Positions 29,038-39,533 are shown, numbered from the stretch's first letter. The stretch: 64,000 bases of DNA from Roseateles terrae (GCF_014192155.1 NZ_JACHXO010000007.1:248001-312000), one strand, 5' to 3'. A program made the numbers and translations. The notes: a model not told the origin generated them from the sequence alone.

Positions 29038-30846
29038 TCAGAGGTCTTCCGATCCGAGCAGCATTTCCGACAGGCCCTTGCCTGCCTGCACCATCGGCCA
29101 GACGTTTTCCGTCGGGTCGGTCCGCACGTCCAGGAAGACGGTGCGGTCCTTCAGGCGGATGGCTTCCCGCAGGGCGCCTTCCACATCCGAGGGCTTCTCC
29201 ACCAGCAGGCCCACATGCCCGTAGGCTTCGGCCAGCTTGACGAAGTCGGGCAGTGCATCCATGTAGCTGTGGGAATAACGCTTCCCGTAGTCCAGCTCCT
29301 GCCATTGCCGCACCATGCCGAGGTAGCGGTTGTTCAGCGAGACCACCTTCACAGGCGTCTTGTACTGCTGGCAGGTGGACAGCTCCTGGATGCACATCTG
29401 GATGGAGCCTTCGCCGGTGATGCAAAACACATCCGACTCCGGCTTGGCCAGCTTGATGCCCATGGCGTAGGGCAGGCCCACGCCCATCGTGCCCAGGCCG
29501 CCGGAATTGATCCAGCGACGCGGCTCGTCAAAACGGTAGAACTGGGCGGCCCACATCTGGTGCTGGCCCACATCGGAGGTGATGTAGGTGTCCCGCTCGC
29601 GGGTCAGGTTCCAGAGCGTCTCCAGCACAAACTGCGGCTTGATGACTTCGCTGGACTGCTTGTAGGCCAGGCAGTCGCGCTTGCGCCAGTCGTTGATCTG
29701 GTTCCACCAGGCGTTCAGCGCTTCCGCGTCCGGACGGGCCTGGCCCTCCCGGATCTGGGCGATCAGCTCCTGCAGCACGTCCTTCACATCGCCGACGATG
29801 GGGATGTCCACCCGCACCCGCTTGGAGATGGAGGACGGGTCGATGTCCACATGGATGATCTTGCGATCGACCGAAGCGAAGTGTTTGGGATTGCCGATCA
29901 CCCGGTCATCGAAGCGGGCGCCCACGGCCAGCAGCACGTCGCAGTGCTGCATGGTCATGTTGGCTTCGTAGGTGCCGTGCATGCCGGGCATGCCGAGGAA
30001 GCGCGGATCGGTGCCGGGCATCGCGCCCAGACCCATCAGGGTGTTGGTGCAGGGGAAGCCGACCAGATCGACCAGCTGACGCAGCTCGGACGTGGCTTCG
30101 CCCAGGATGACGCCGCCGCCGGTATAGATATAGGGCCGCTTGGCCGTCATCAGCAGCTGAACCGCCTTGCGGATCTGGCCGCTATGCCCCTTCTTGACCG
30201 GGTTGTAGGAGCGCATCTCCACACGGTCGGGGTAGCTGAAGGCGGTGCGGGCCACCGAGACATCCTTGGGGATGTCCACCACCACCGGACCGGGGCGACC
30301 GGTGCGGGCGATGTGGAAGGCCTTCTTGAGCGTCACCGCCAGGTCACGCACATCCTTGACCAGGAAGTTGTGCTTGACGATGGGCCGGGTGATGCCGACG
30401 GTGTCGCATTCCTGGAAGGCGTCCAGGCCGATGGCCGGCGTGGGCACCTGTCCGGTGATGATCACCATCGGGATGGAATCCATGTAGGCCGTTGCAATGC
30501 CGGTGATGGCATTGGTGACCCCGGGACCGGACGTGACCAGCGCGACGCCCACCTCGCCGGTGGCGCGGGCGTAGCCGTCAGCGGCATGCACGGCGGCCTG
30601 CTCATGACGGACCAGCACATGCTGGATGGCGTCCTGCTTGTAGAGCGCGTCGTAGATGTAGAGGACGGCGCCACCTGGATAGCCCCAAAGGAACTTCACG
30701 CCTTCGGCTTGAAGGCTTTGAACCAGGATTTCGGATCCGTTCAGCTCGTTCGAGCCGGAACTGGATTGTGGGCCGGAAGAAGAATGCGGCTGTGAGCGAG
30801 CTTCCGAGATCGCTGCACGTTTGGTGTCCGCGGCAGACATTTCCAT
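29038..30846 (-). CDS. ilvB: Acetolactate synthase large (catalytic) subunit, biosynthetic
   Basis: Product of 602 residues from the ATG at 30846 (MEMSAADTKRAAISEARSQ), with AGAGG eight bases before it. The open frame continues upstream to 31053, but that part lacks family similarity. The TPP-dependent enzyme shows the pyrimidine-binding glutamate (VRHEQAAVHAADGYAR), the central domain, and the TPP/Mg motif CITGEGSIQMCIQEL to NNRYLGMVRQWQ, where the usual GDG is GEG. It starts the ilvB-ilvN-ilvC unit. Confidence 0.95.
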   Translation of the reverse strand: MEMSAADTKRAAISEARSQPHSSSGPQSSSGSNELNGSEILVQSLQAEGVKFLWGYPGGAVLYIYDALYKQDAIQHVLVRHEQAAVHAADGYARATGEVGVALVTSGPGVTNAITGIATAYMDSIPMVIITGQVPTPAIGLDAFQECDTVGITRPIVKHNFLVKDVRDLAVTLKKAFHIARTGRPGPVVVDIPKDVSVARTAFSYPDRVEMRSYNPVKKGHSGQIRKAVQLLMTAKRPYIYTGGGVILGEATSELRQLVDLVGFPCTNTLMGLGAMPGTDPRFLGMPGMHGTYEANMTMQHCDVLLAVGARFDDRVIGNPKHFASVDRKIIHVDIDPSSISKRVRVDIPIVGDVKDVLQELIAQIREGQARPDAEALNAWWNQINDWRKRDCLAYKQSSEVIKPQFVLETLWNLTRERDTYITSDVGQHQMWAAQFYRFDEPRRWINSGGLGTMGVGLPYAMGIKLAKPESDVFCITGEGSIQMCIQELSTCQQYKTPVKVVSLNNRYLGMVRQWQELDYGKRYSHSYMDALPDFVKLAEAYGHVGLLVEKPSDVEGALREAIRLKDRTVFLDVRTDPTENVWPMVQAGKGLSEMLLGSEDL

Positions 30847-31123
30847 ATGTCGAACCTCTGAGATTTTCTCTGACGAAAAACCATCGGTGCTCCTCCTCTC
30901 ACTCTTGTGAAGCGGACTCGGAACGGCGCGGTCAAAAACCAGGGGGCCCGGGTCGGGCAACCAGCTTGAGACCCATACTGCGTGGTACGAGCGTCGATTA
31001 TGCATGGAAACCCCCAGAGGAGCCTTTGCGGGAGCCGAAGGCTCACTCTCCACGCACCGATGTCGTCAATGCAATAATCGCCGGCGTTTTGCCAGCCCGA
31101 CCGCCACCGCGTGGCGACAGCCC

Positions 31124-31690
31124 TTGGCCACAGACAAAGAACTCAACGAATTTCTGAAGACGGTAGACAAACGTGCCTTCAAACGCACGGTCTATCTCGT
31201 ACGGGATGAGGATGCGGCACTGGACATCGTCCAGGACGCCATGATCAGGCTGGCCGAAAAGTATTTCGACCGGCCGGCGGAGGAATTGCCGATGCTTTTC
31301 CAGCGCATCCTGTCGAATGCGACGATGGACTGGTTCCGCCGCCAAAAAACCCGCAATGCGGTGTTCAGCAACCTTTCGGACTTCGAAGGCGCCGACCCGT
31401 CGGACGACTTCGACCTGCTGGAAACCCTCGAAACGCGGGATGGCGCCATGGGGGCACTCTCCGCGGCGGACGAAGTCTCACGAGGCCAGACCCTGGCTTT
31501 GATCGACGAAGAAGTATCAGCGCTGCCCGCGCGTCAACGGGAAGCCTTTTTGCTGCGTTACTGGGAAGAACTCGATGTTGCGGAAACGGCCGCGGTCATG
31601 GGCTGCTCGGAGGGCAGTGTGAAAACACACTGCTCCCGTGCTGTGCATGCGCTGGCCAAAACGCTGAAAGCCAAGGGAATTACGCTATGA
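31124..31690 (+). CDS. RNA polymerase sigma factor, sigma-70 (ECF-like) family
   Basis: Product of 188 residues from the TTG at 31124 (MATDKELNEFLKTVDKRAFKRTV). Region 2 (RDEDAALDIVQDAMIRLAEKY, then DWFRRQKTRNA) and region 4 (ALPARQREAFLLRYWEELDVAETAAVMGCSEGSVKTHCSRAVHAL) are both present, typical of the small sigma factors that control envelope functions. An in-frame ATG at 31004 exists but its extra 40 residues look non-coding. It is divergent from ilvB and overlaps the next gene by four bases. Confidence 0.9.
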   Translation: MATDKELNEFLKTVDKRAFKRTVYLVRDEDAALDIVQDAMIRLAEKYFDRPAEELPMLFQRILSNATMDWFRRQKTRNAVFSNLSDFEGADPSDDFDLLETLETRDGAMGALSAADEVSRGQTLALIDEEVSALPARQREAFLLRYWEELDVAETAAVMGCSEGSVKTHCSRAVHALAKTLKAKGITL

Positions 31691-32187
31691 ACAAGACCTC
31701 GCCAACGACGCCGCTCCCACAGGAGCTGGACGCTCGCATGGCCCGTTTTGGCCTGCGGGTGTCAGCCGGCCTGACTGAACATAGCGAAACCCTCTCCGGT
31801 GACATCCAGGAACGGCTTCGCTTTGCGCGTGAGCAAGCACTCGCCAAAGCCATCGCGGCCCGCGCGGCCCAACCCGCTGCGGCGGCCACTTCGGTCCAGG
31901 CCACCGGTGGCGGCACCCTCGCCCTGGGCGGCGGCGACCGCACCCCGCGCTGGCTGAAGGCGGCGGCCCTGCTACCCATCGCCCTGCTGGTGGGCGGTCT
32001 GCTGCTGATCCAGCACAGCCAGTGGTATGAGCAGATCCGCAGTGCGGCCGAGCTGGACACTGACCTGCTGTCCAAGCCGCTGCCCCCGGCGGCTTACAGC
32101 GATCCGGGTTTCCGTGAATACCTCAACGAAAACCAGGCGGATCCCAACAATCCGAGCGACCCCAACGCCGAAGAGACCAAAGAGTGA
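31687..32187 (+). CDS. DUF3619-family membrane protein, possible anti-sigma factor
   Basis: Product of 166 residues. An N-terminal cytoplasmic part of about 88 residues with charged helices is followed by one membrane helix (residues 90-109, LKAAALLPIALLVGGLLLIQ) and a short acidic, Pro/Asn-rich periplasmic tail. The start overlaps the sigma-factor stop (ATGA), and order and topology are those of anti-sigma factors. Function of DUF3619 is not established; this is inference from context. Confidence 0.8.
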   Translation: MNKTSPTTPLPQELDARMARFGLRVSAGLTEHSETLSGDIQERLRFAREQALAKAIAARAAQPAAAATSVQATGGGTLALGGGDRTPRWLKAAALLPIALLVGGLLLIQHSQWYEQIRSAAELDTDLLSKPLPPAAYSDPGFREYLNENQADPNNPSDPNAEETKE

Positions 32188-33110
32188 GGGCGCTTCCCCT
32201 GGATCTGGCGCCGCTGGCGCTGGCCGCGGCGCTGTCGCTGTCCGCGCTGACGCTGGCAGGTGCTGCCCAGGCGCAGACCCCGCCGGCAATGGCCGCCTCC
32301 GGGGCGGCTGAGTTGGCCCCCCTGGGTACCACGTCCGCGCCTGCGGCTGCATCGGCGCCCGCTCGTGCGGCCAGTCAAACCTTGAAGGCCGCCAGCAGCA
32401 GCGCCGGCGTGACCGCCGGCAGCTCCAGCCTCCTGAGCCCCAGCTGGGCCTCGCTGACATCCGCGCAGAAAGAGTGCCTGGCACCGCTGCAGCCGGAGTG
32501 GGACCGCCTGGACAGCGCGCTCAAGGGCAAATGGCTGGAAATCGCCGCGCGTTATCCCAAGCTGTCCCCCGAACATCAGCAGCGCCTGCGTGAGCGCATG
32601 GTGGCCTGGACCCGCATGAGCCCGGCCGAGCGCCAAAAAGCCCGGATCGGCTATCAGTACGCGGGCGACTTGCGGTCTGAAGAACAGGCCTCGCGCCTGC
32701 AGGCCAAGTGGGAGGCCTATCAGGCCCTCTCCCCCGAGACCCGTCAGCGTCTGGCGGAGCGTGCGGCTGAGAAGGCATCGGAACAGCGCCCCGGCAAGGA
32801 CGGCGCTCGCAAGGCGGAGGCTCATCCAGGCAACCTGTCCGCCCTGATTGCGCCCGCGACCGGCGCCGGCCTGCCGCCGCCGCTCACGCTGAGCAACAGC
32901 GGCCCCACCGTCATGCTGGCGCGACCTGGCACCAGCACGGTGCTGCTGACCCAGCGCCTGCAGTCGCCGCTGCCCGGCATCCGCGGACGAAGCGATGAGG
33001 GGGCCGGCTCGGTGCGCCCGCTGCGCTCGCCGCGCGAAGGACATCTGAATCCGCAAACCTTGCTGCCGCAGCCCGCGCGCAGCAGCGAAGCGGGCGACGC
33101 CAGCCGCTAA
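32184..33110 (+). CDS. DUF3106-family exported protein
   Basis: Product of 308 residues from a GTG at 32184 that overlaps the upstream stop. A signal peptide (LALAAALSLSALTLAGAAQAQ) leads into an Ala/Ser-rich stretch, then the DUF3106 core (SWASLTSAQKECLAPLQPEWDRLD to SPETRQRLAER), rich in Trp and Arg and helical. The core resembles the CpxP/Spy-like sensor fold in its repeated LTPEQR-like phrases, suggesting a periplasmic partner of the sigma system. That is inference. Confidence 0.82.
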   Translation: MRALPLDLAPLALAAALSLSALTLAGAAQAQTPPAMAASGAAELAPLGTTSAPAAASAPARAASQTLKAASSSAGVTAGSSSLLSPSWASLTSAQKECLAPLQPEWDRLDSALKGKWLEIAARYPKLSPEHQQRLRERMVAWTRMSPAERQKARIGYQYAGDLRSEEQASRLQAKWEAYQALSPETRQRLAERAAEKASEQRPGKDGARKAEAHPGNLSALIAPATGAGLPPPLTLSNSGPTVMLARPGTSTVLLTQRLQSPLPGIRGRSDEGAGSVRPLRSPREGHLNPQTLLPQPARSSEAGDASR

Positions 33111-33119
33111 ACTGGCCGG

Positions 33120-33665
33120 ATGACGCAGCCGCAAGACTCCGCTCCGCCCAGCCTGAGGCGGCGAATGGCCGCCTTCCTCTATGAAGGCGTGCTGCTGTTT
33201 GGGGTCGTGGTGCTCACGGCGCTCATCTATTCCCCCCTGACCAATCAGCGCCATGCCCTCAAGGGGCAGCACGGGCTGCAAGCGGCCTGCTTCGTGGTCA
33301 TCGGGCTGTATTTCATCTGGTTCTGGTGCCGCGGCGGTCAGACGCTGGCGCAGAAGACCTGGCATCTGCGGCTGGTGGACCTGAACGGCGCGCCGGTCAG
33401 TCCGATGCGCGCGGTGATGCGTTACCTGCTGGCCTGGCTGTGGTTCCTGCCGGCGTTGCTCACCACTGGCGTGATGGGCTGGACGCACAGCGCCGGTGCC
33501 ATCTGGACCGCGCTTCTCGGCAACATCCTGGCCTGCCTGCTCATCGCCCGGCTGCATCCGCGCCGGCAGTTCCTGCATGACGTGCTGGCCGGCACGCAGA
33601 TCATCACCCAACGACCGGTGCCCAAGCAAAAGCCGGGGGCCACCCCGGTCGGCGACCCGTCCTGA
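33120..33665 (+). CDS. RDD-family membrane protein
   Basis: Product of 181 residues with an N-terminal RRRMAAFLYEGVLL motif, hydrophobic segments near residues 22-42, 56-72 and 100-120, and the final LHPRRQFLHDVLAGTQII, which together define the RDD domain. RDD proteins are inner-membrane proteins of unclear function, sometimes Na+/H+ antiporters. It follows the DUF3106 gene by nine bases. Confidence 0.88.
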   Translation: MTQPQDSAPPSLRRRMAAFLYEGVLLFGVVVLTALIYSPLTNQRHALKGQHGLQAACFVVIGLYFIWFWCRGGQTLAQKTWHLRLVDLNGAPVSPMRAVMRYLLAWLWFLPALLTTGVMGWTHSAGAIWTALLGNILACLLIARLHPRRQFLHDVLAGTQIITQRPVPKQKPGATPVGDPS

Positions 33666-33682
33666 CCCCTTCCCCGACCGAC

Positions 33683-34081
33683 ATGAGCAATCCTCACAAA
33701 GGCCGTACCGGCCTGGACCGCATCCTGCATGCGGCTGGTTATTCCTGGGCCGGCCTGCGCGCGGCTTACCTGGGCGAAAGCGCCTTCCGGCAGGAAATCT
33801 GGCTGACGATCGTGGCCACGCCGCTGGCCTTCTGGCTGGGACGGGACTGGGTGCAGGTGGCCCTGCTGCTGGGGTCGCTGGTGCTGGTGCTGATTGTGGA
33901 GCTGCTCAATTCAGCAGTGGAAGCGGCCATCGACCGCGTCTCCTTCGAGCTGCATGAGCTGTCCAAGCGCGCCAAGGACATTGCCAGCGCGGCGGTGCTG
34001 CTGGCCCTGCTGCTGTGTGGCGGCATCTGGGTGGCCGCGGTGTGGCAACACCTGGCGCCGCTGGTGCGGGCGCAGGTGTAA
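33683..34081 (+). CDS. dgkA: Diacylglycerol kinase (prokaryotic DgkA)
   Basis: Product of 132 residues, close to the family's 120-130. The catalytic signature ELLNSAVEAAIDR sits in the middle helix region, with three membrane helices predicted. The enzyme recycles diacylglycerol to phosphatidate in the inner membrane. It lies 17 bases after the RDD gene, so probably ends the sigma-factor cluster. Confidence 0.95.
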   Translation: MSNPHKGRTGLDRILHAAGYSWAGLRAAYLGESAFRQEIWLTIVATPLAFWLGRDWVQVALLLGSLVLVLIVELLNSAVEAAIDRVSFELHELSKRAKDIASAAVLLALLLCGGIWVAAVWQHLAPLVRAQV

Positions 34082-34118
34082 GCGCGGCGCTGTGATCGCG
34101 GCGCTGTGATCGCGGCGA

Positions 34119-34493
<375 letters not shown>

Positions 34494-34566
34494 TTAAGCA
34501 CGGAACCCCGGCGAAACCATCCCCCGTCTGCCGTGCGGGGGCGGCACACCGAAAGGCCACCCGGCT

Positions 34567-36630
34567 TCAGTCAGGAATCCGGTCGAGATCGGCCAGCCAG
34601 ACGCTGGCTTCCGAATCGCTGGGCGCCCGCCAGTCCCCGCGCGGCGACAGCGAGCCGCCGCTACCGACCTTCGGTGCATTGGGCACGCAGCTTCGCTTGA
34701 ACTGGCTGCCTTTGAAGAAGCGCTGCACAAAGATGCGCAGCACCCGCTTGATCTCCGCCAGGGAATATTCATTGCGCCGGACATGCTCACCGTCCGGCCA
34801 GTCGCCCATTTCGCGGTCGCCCCAGGCATGGCGGGCCAGGAAGGCGATCTTGGCGGGCGAGCAGCCCTGGCGGATGGTGTAGAAAAGATTGAAGTCCTGC
34901 AGCTCGTAGGGGCCGATGGCCGATTCGGTGCTTTGCAGACCGCTGGTACTCTTGCCGTCTTGCGGCACCAGTTCGGGGCTGATTTCGGTGCCCAGGATGT
35001 CCAGCAGCACCGTTTTGCCCTGGGCGCCGAGCTGCTCCGTCTCCGCCACCCAGCGCACCAGATACTGGATCAATGTCTTGGGCACCGACGCATTCACGTT
35101 GTAGTGGGACATGTGGTCCCCTACCCCGTAGGTGCACCAGCCCAGGGCCAGCTCACTCAGGTCACCGGTGCCCAGCACCAGCGCGCCGGTGTGGTTGGCC
35201 AATCGGAACAGATGGCTGGTGCGCTCGCCGGCCTGCACATTCTCGAAGGTCACGTCATAAACCGCCTCCCCCTTGGCATAGGGGTGACCGAGATCCGCCA
35301 GCATCTGGGTGCAGCTCGGGCGGATGTCGATTTCGCGGGCTTCGCAGCCCATGGCGGCCATCAGGCGCATGGCCTGGTCGCGGGTGCGAGTGCTGGTGGC
35401 AAAGCCGGGCATGGTCACGCCCAGGATGTTGGTGCGAGGCCAACCCATCAGGTCCATGGCACGGGCTGCCACCAGCAGCGCATGGGTGGAGTCCAGCCCG
35501 CCGGAGATCCCCAGCACCAGCTTGTGGATGCCGCTGGACACCAGCCGCTGCACCAGCGCCTGCACCTGGATGTTGAAGACCTCGTTGCAGCGTTCGTCGC
35601 GGCGGGTGCGGTCGGACGGCACATAGGGGAATCGCTCGATGCGACGGCGCAGCGGCAAGGGCTCCGACAGGTCCAGGCCCAGTGCGGTCCGCACCGTGCG
35701 GAATTCCTTCAGCAGCGGCGCGTGATGGCGGACGGAATCGCCAAAGCTGGTCTGCCGCATGCGTTCGCGGGAGAGGCGCTCCAGGTCGACATCGGCGGTC
35801 AGCAATTGGGCGCGGCGCACGAAGCGTTCGGCTTCGCTCAGCAGGCTGCCGTTTTCGTAGATCAGGGCCTGGCCGTCCCAGGCCAGATCGGTGCTGGACT
35901 CGCCGGCCCCGGCCGAGGTGTAGACATAGGCCGCGAGGCAGCGGGCCGATTGCTGCGACACCAGCTGATGGCGATACCCGGCCTTGCCCACCGTCACATT
36001 CGAGGCCGAGAGGTTCACCAGCACGGTGGCGCCAGCCATGGCGGCGTAGGAAGACGGCGGGATGGGTGTCCACACGTCCTCGCAGATTTCCACATGCACC
36101 CGCAGCAATGGCAGGTCCTGCGCCTGCACCACCAACCGCGTGCCGAACGGCACCTGCTGGCCGAGCAGCTCGATCTCGGTGCTCAGCGCTTCGTCGGCGG
36201 CGTTGAACTGGCGGGCTTCATAGAACTCGCCGTAGTTGGGCAGATAGGTCTTGGGCCAGACGGCCAGCAGACGGCCGCGATGCAGGGCGACGGCGCAGTT
36301 GAACAGGCGGTGTTCCACCCGCAGGGGCACCCCGACGATGGCGATGGTGGGCAAATCCCGCGAGACGGCCAGCAGATGCGCCAGGGCGGCCTCGCAGCCA
36401 TCGAGCAGGGCGCGCTGATGGAAGAGGTCGTCGCTGGTGTAGGCGGCCAGGCCCAGTTCGGGGAAGGCCACCAGGGCGGCGCCTTCCTGCGCGGCCTGGA
36501 TCAGGAGCTGGGCCGTCTGCTCGGCGTTGTAGGCCGGGTCTGCCACGCGGCAGACGGGGACCCCTACGGCGAGCCGGGCGAAATCGTGCAGGTAGAGGTT
36601 GTCGAAACTGGAAGAAGACGTCGCTTGCAT
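34567..36630 (-). CDS. nadE: Glutamine-dependent NAD+ synthetase
   Basis: Product of 687 residues. The N-terminal nitrilase-like glutaminase domain has its catalytic glutamate (FPELGLAAY), lysine ([18 protein letters not shown]) and cysteine ([10 protein letters not shown]). The C-terminal synthetase domain has the ATP P-loop [14 protein letters not shown]. It makes NAD+ from deamido-NAD+ using glutamine nitrogen. The neighbour PII protein suggests a link between nitrogen status and NAD+ synthesis. Confidence 0.96.
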   Translation of the reverse strand: MQATSSSSFDNLYLHDFARLAVGVPVCRVADPAYNAEQTAQLLIQAAQEGAALVAFPELGLAAYTSDDLFHQRALLDGCEAALAHLLAVSRDLPTIAIVGVPLRVEHRLFNCAVALHRGRLLAVWPKTYLPNYGEFYEARQFNAADEALSTEIELLGQQVPFGTRLVVQAQDLPLLRVHVEICEDVWTPIPPSSYAAMAGATVLVNLSASNVTVGKAGYRHQLVSQQSARCLAAYVYTSAGAGESSTDLAWDGQALIYENGSLLSEAERFVRRAQLLTADVDLERLSRERMRQTSFGDSVRHHAPLLKEFRTVRTALGLDLSEPLPLRRRIERFPYVPSDRTRRDERCNEVFNIQVQALVQRLVSSGIHKLVLGISGGLDSTHALLVAARAMDLMGWPRTNILGVTMPGFATSTRTRDQAMRLMAAMGCEAREIDIRPSCTQMLADLGHPYAKGEAVYDVTFENVQAGERTSHLFRLANHTGALVLGTGDLSELALGWCTYGVGDHMSHYNVNASVPKTLIQYLVRWVAETEQLGAQGKTVLLDILGTEISPELVPQDGKSTSGLQSTESAIGPYELQDFNLFYTIRQGCSPAKIAFLARHAWGDREMGDWPDGEHVRRNEYSLAEIKRVLRIFVQRFFKGSQFKRSCVPNAPKVGSGGSLSPRGDWRAPSDSEASVWLADLDRIPD

Positions 36631-36702
36631 GATTCACATCCTGCCATCAAAGCGCGGGGTTTTGGGTTGGCCCTAAGATTTCCGGACACTCACCTTGGCT
36701 GC

Positions 36703-37884
36703 ATGACCACCACCTCCACCGCCGCTCCCCTGATCCGCGTCGATGACGACCTGTCCGCGCTGCCGCAGGAGGCCTGGAACGGCCTGCTGGCGTCTTCGCC
36801 GCTGCCCTCCCCGTTCATGCGTCTGGAATATCTGCGGGCGATGCAGGCGTCCGGGTCGGCAGTCGCCAAAACGGGGTGGCAAGCCCAGTTCCTGAGCGTG
36901 TGGGAAGGCGAGGAGCTGCTCGCGGCCTGCCCGGCCTACCTGAAGAGCCACTCCTACGGCGAATATGTGTTCGATTGGGCCTGGGCGGATGCCTACCAGC
37001 GGCATGGCCTGGACTACTACCCCAAGCTGCTGGTGGCGGTGCCTTTCACGCCGGTGCCCGGCAGCCGGTTGCTGGCGCGGAATGACGAGGCGCGGGCATG
37101 GCTGGTGAAGGGGCTGCGCGCGCTGACGCAGCGGCTGGAGCTCTCATCGGTGCATGTGCTGTTCGGCGACCCGAAGGATCAGGCCGCGCTGGCGGAGGAC
37201 GGCTGGCTGCCGCGCCAGCAGGTGCAGTTCCACTGGACCGGGGACGGCACGCCGCGCAGCTTTGCCGACTATCTGCAGACGCTGCAGCGGGAGAAGCGCA
37301 AGAAGATCCAGCAGGAGCAGCGCAAGGTGGCGGAGGCGGGCATCCGCTTCGAGGCACTGCGGGGCCGAGCCATCACCCAGGAGGACTGGGACTTCTTCTA
37401 CGAGTGCTACACGCTGACCTACCTGGCGCATCGCAACAAGCCCTATCTGAAGCGCGACTTCTTCGCCCGCATGGCCGCGGACCTGCCGGAGCAGTGGCTG
37501 ATGTTTGTGGCGCGCGACGAGCAGGGCGAGCGGGTCGCTGCATCACTCGTGGCCATCGATGAAGGCCAGCGGGCCGCGTACGGGCGCTACTGGGGCGCGA
37601 CGCGCTACATCCCGAATCTGCATTTCGATGCGTGTTACTACCAGCCGCTGGCCTGGTGCCTGGCGAACGGCTGGCAGCGGTTTGAAGGGGGCGCGCAAGG
37701 GGAGCACAAGATGGCACGGGGGCTGCTGCCGGTGTCTACCCACTCGTCCCACTGGCTGGCGCACCCACAGTTCCGCGAGGCGGTGGCGGAGTTTCTGGCG
37801 CAGGAGGGCGATGCGATGGGGGAATACATCGACGAGCTGGAGCGGCATCAGCCGTTCAAGGCGGGTGGCGCTGGGACAGCGTAG
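36703..37884 (+). CDS. FemAB-like/GNAT-family protein (PF04339-type)
   Basis: Product of 393 residues from the ATG at 36703. The sequence shows the FemAB-like family phrases ACPAYLKSHSYGEYVFDWAW, DYYPKLLVAVPFTPVPG and the helical hairpin-like LQTLQREKRKKIQQEQRKV, then the second acetyltransferase-like half ending GGAQGEHKMARGLLPV. Members are annotated as peptidoglycan-related N-acyltransferases, but substrate is unproven. It is divergent from nadE. Confidence 0.85.
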   Translation: MTTTSTAAPLIRVDDDLSALPQEAWNGLLASSPLPSPFMRLEYLRAMQASGSAVAKTGWQAQFLSVWEGEELLAACPAYLKSHSYGEYVFDWAWADAYQRHGLDYYPKLLVAVPFTPVPGSRLLARNDEARAWLVKGLRALTQRLELSSVHVLFGDPKDQAALAEDGWLPRQQVQFHWTGDGTPRSFADYLQTLQREKRKKIQQEQRKVAEAGIRFEALRGRAITQEDWDFFYECYTLTYLAHRNKPYLKRDFFARMAADLPEQWLMFVARDEQGERVAASLVAIDEGQRAAYGRYWGATRYIPNLHFDACYYQPLAWCLANGWQRFEGGAQGEHKMARGLLPVSTHSSHWLAHPQFREAVAEFLAQEGDAMGEYIDELERHQPFKAGGAGTA

Positions 37885-38047
37885 GGGCCTGGACGAGCCA
37901 CTTAGCAGTCATTCACTGGCGCTTGCGAGCATGCTGCGGAACTGCAGCATTGCGTAGTGCGACTACACCGTTCACCGGAGTCCCTGAGGGCTAGGTGAAA
38001 GCGGAAGGTTTTGTGCGACCAGCAGGCCAAAGACCGTGAGAACGCTC

Positions 38048-39337
38048 ATGAGTTCGAAGCATCAACCTCACGATCGAGCATCAATGTCCGGGGGCTCGGT
38101 CAGCCGGGATAGAACTGGCTCCGGGCGGCCGACATGGATGGCCGAACCGTCGCGTGGTTGGGCCTGGGTAATCGGTTCACCGGCATTTGCCGCAGTCGTA
38201 ACGCTTCTGGTGGTGATGGCAGGCGCTGCCGCTTCGCTCTTTACAGAAGGCATCCGGTCTCACAGTCCCATGCCAATTCCGGATGGCACCAGTGCGCTCG
38301 GAGCCTGGTTATTTTGGTCCTTGTCGATCGTCGCCGTGGGAGCGCTTTTGGTGAACCAGGTGATTCTCAGGCGTACATCCCTCCAGGAACGAGCCGACCT
38401 AGATAACTCCTTGAAGAAGCTGGATACGGCTGTGAGGCGCTTGAACACGTTGCCGAACGAGGCATTTTTGCCGTCGTTCCAGGACAGCTATGGGGAGGCC
38501 TTCGCCGTTGCGGTTTTGGCCATCGCCTCTCCTGAGGTTCGTGCAGCACAAGTTGATGCGGCGATTCGAGCTGTCTTGGCCGCTTTGGCGGATACGGCCC
38601 GAGATTTCGACGGCGGCGAGGACGACGCTGTCTATCGTGCCCATCTCATGTTGTTTCGTCCCAGGGAGATGCGCAGCCTCGTCAGCGACTCGTTGGGCCT
38701 TCCGACAATTTCGTCTCAGCATCTCGAATACGCAGGGGCACTTGAGACGGTCGTCGAACTATCGACCAGCCTGACCGCTCGAGGCGAGATTGACGCAGCA
38801 TTGGTCACGATCCATCTTCCCATTCCTGCGGAGGGCATGGACTACTTCGATGCTGATCTCGGCCGGACTCGATCCAGCCTCATTCCTGGCGCAGCCACTT
38901 CCTATGTCAAGGGCACGTTCGACAGCTTCGCCACGATCGACGACTTCCTGGCACGATTGAAAGAGTCGTCACTGGACAGAACACACGTGGGTACGATCCA
39001 ACGTTACTTTGTCGAGGGCACTGGACGCTCGATCAGGAGCTTTGCGACGCTTCCTGTGATGGACCTCACGCTGTCCGGGGTAGGGAGCGACGAGGGAGCG
39101 TCAGGCCGTGCGGCCCACCCTTTGGCGGTATTAGTTCTGCAAAGCAGCGCCATTGGCCTACTTGCCGATAATGGTGCAACATTGTTTGCGCCTCTCGCAG
39201 GGCCGTTCCTGAATCTTCTCGCTATGCTCTTACTCCGAAGGGAAGAGTTCGTCGGGACCCTGACCGCAACGCCAACAGAAGACCGCCAAACGTCGCAAGG
39301 GCCATTGCATCATGAGCAGACTTCTTTCCAAGCTTAA
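38048..39337 (+). CDS. Two-helix membrane protein with GAF-like cytosolic domain, unknown function
   Basis: Product of 429 residues from the ATG at 38048; a GTG at 38036 would add four. Two membrane helices are clear (residues about 40-64 and 84-106), then a charged coiled-coil-like linker (SLQERADLDNSLKKLDTAV). From about residue 145 to 405 the pattern of strands and helices, including RSFATLPVMDLTL and HPLAVLVLQSSAIGLL, recalls a GAF sensor domain. G+C is lower than around it (sample lines 52-62% against about 67%). It overlaps the next small gene by 26 bases. I do not recognise the family. Confidence 0.75.
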   Translation: MSSKHQPHDRASMSGGSVSRDRTGSGRPTWMAEPSRGWAWVIGSPAFAAVVTLLVVMAGAAASLFTEGIRSHSPMPIPDGTSALGAWLFWSLSIVAVGALLVNQVILRRTSLQERADLDNSLKKLDTAVRRLNTLPNEAFLPSFQDSYGEAFAVAVLAIASPEVRAAQVDAAIRAVLAALADTARDFDGGEDDAVYRAHLMLFRPREMRSLVSDSLGLPTISSQHLEYAGALETVVELSTSLTARGEIDAALVTIHLPIPAEGMDYFDADLGRTRSSLIPGAATSYVKGTFDSFATIDDFLARLKESSLDRTHVGTIQRYFVEGTGRSIRSFATLPVMDLTLSGVGSDEGASGRAAHPLAVLVLQSSAIGLLADNGATLFAPLAGPFLNLLAMLLLRREEFVGTLTATPTEDRQTSQGPLHHEQTSFQA

Positions 39338-39533
39338 GGGCAATATGAGCCTTGATGAGGCGATCGCCGCTCGCGTCCGCAACATCACCGAGATCGGGCA
39401 GAGAAGCTCAAGCTATGTACTCTCGACGGTGCACGATCGCGGCTTCAGCCAGACCGAGCTGCATCCGGCTAAACGGCCATCGTCCGAAGCGACGCGCGTC
39501 GCCGTGAGCGGGTCGAACGCCAAGCGGAAGTAG
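39312..39533 (+). CDS. Small protein of unknown function (73 aa)
   Basis: Starts at the ATG at 39312 inside the end of the preceding gene, in another frame (MSRLLSKLKGNMSLDEAIAARV). It is basic, rich in Ser, Arg and Lys at the C-terminus (GSNAKRK), with no signal peptide or membrane segment. The overlap and the terminator 45 bases after its stop suggest it is expressed with the membrane protein gene. No family recognised. Confidence 0.6.
   Translation: MSRLLSKLKGNMSLDEAIAARVRNITEIGQRSSSYVLSTVHDRGFSQTELHPAKRPSSEATRVAVSGSNAKRK

Noticed and set aside
30847-31053. Upstream extension of ilvB and possible BCAA leader peptide (including a 14-residue frame MGLKLVARPGPPGF on the minus strand)
   Set aside because: The extension has no family similarity and the ATG at 30846 has a good ribosome-binding site. 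The short frame has only two Leu and one Val and no proper terminator hairpin follows.
37931-37950. ATGCTGC/GCAGCAT hairpin before the GAF-like membrane protein gene
   Set aside because: Only seven pairs, no T-run and no clear link to a promoter; could be chance.
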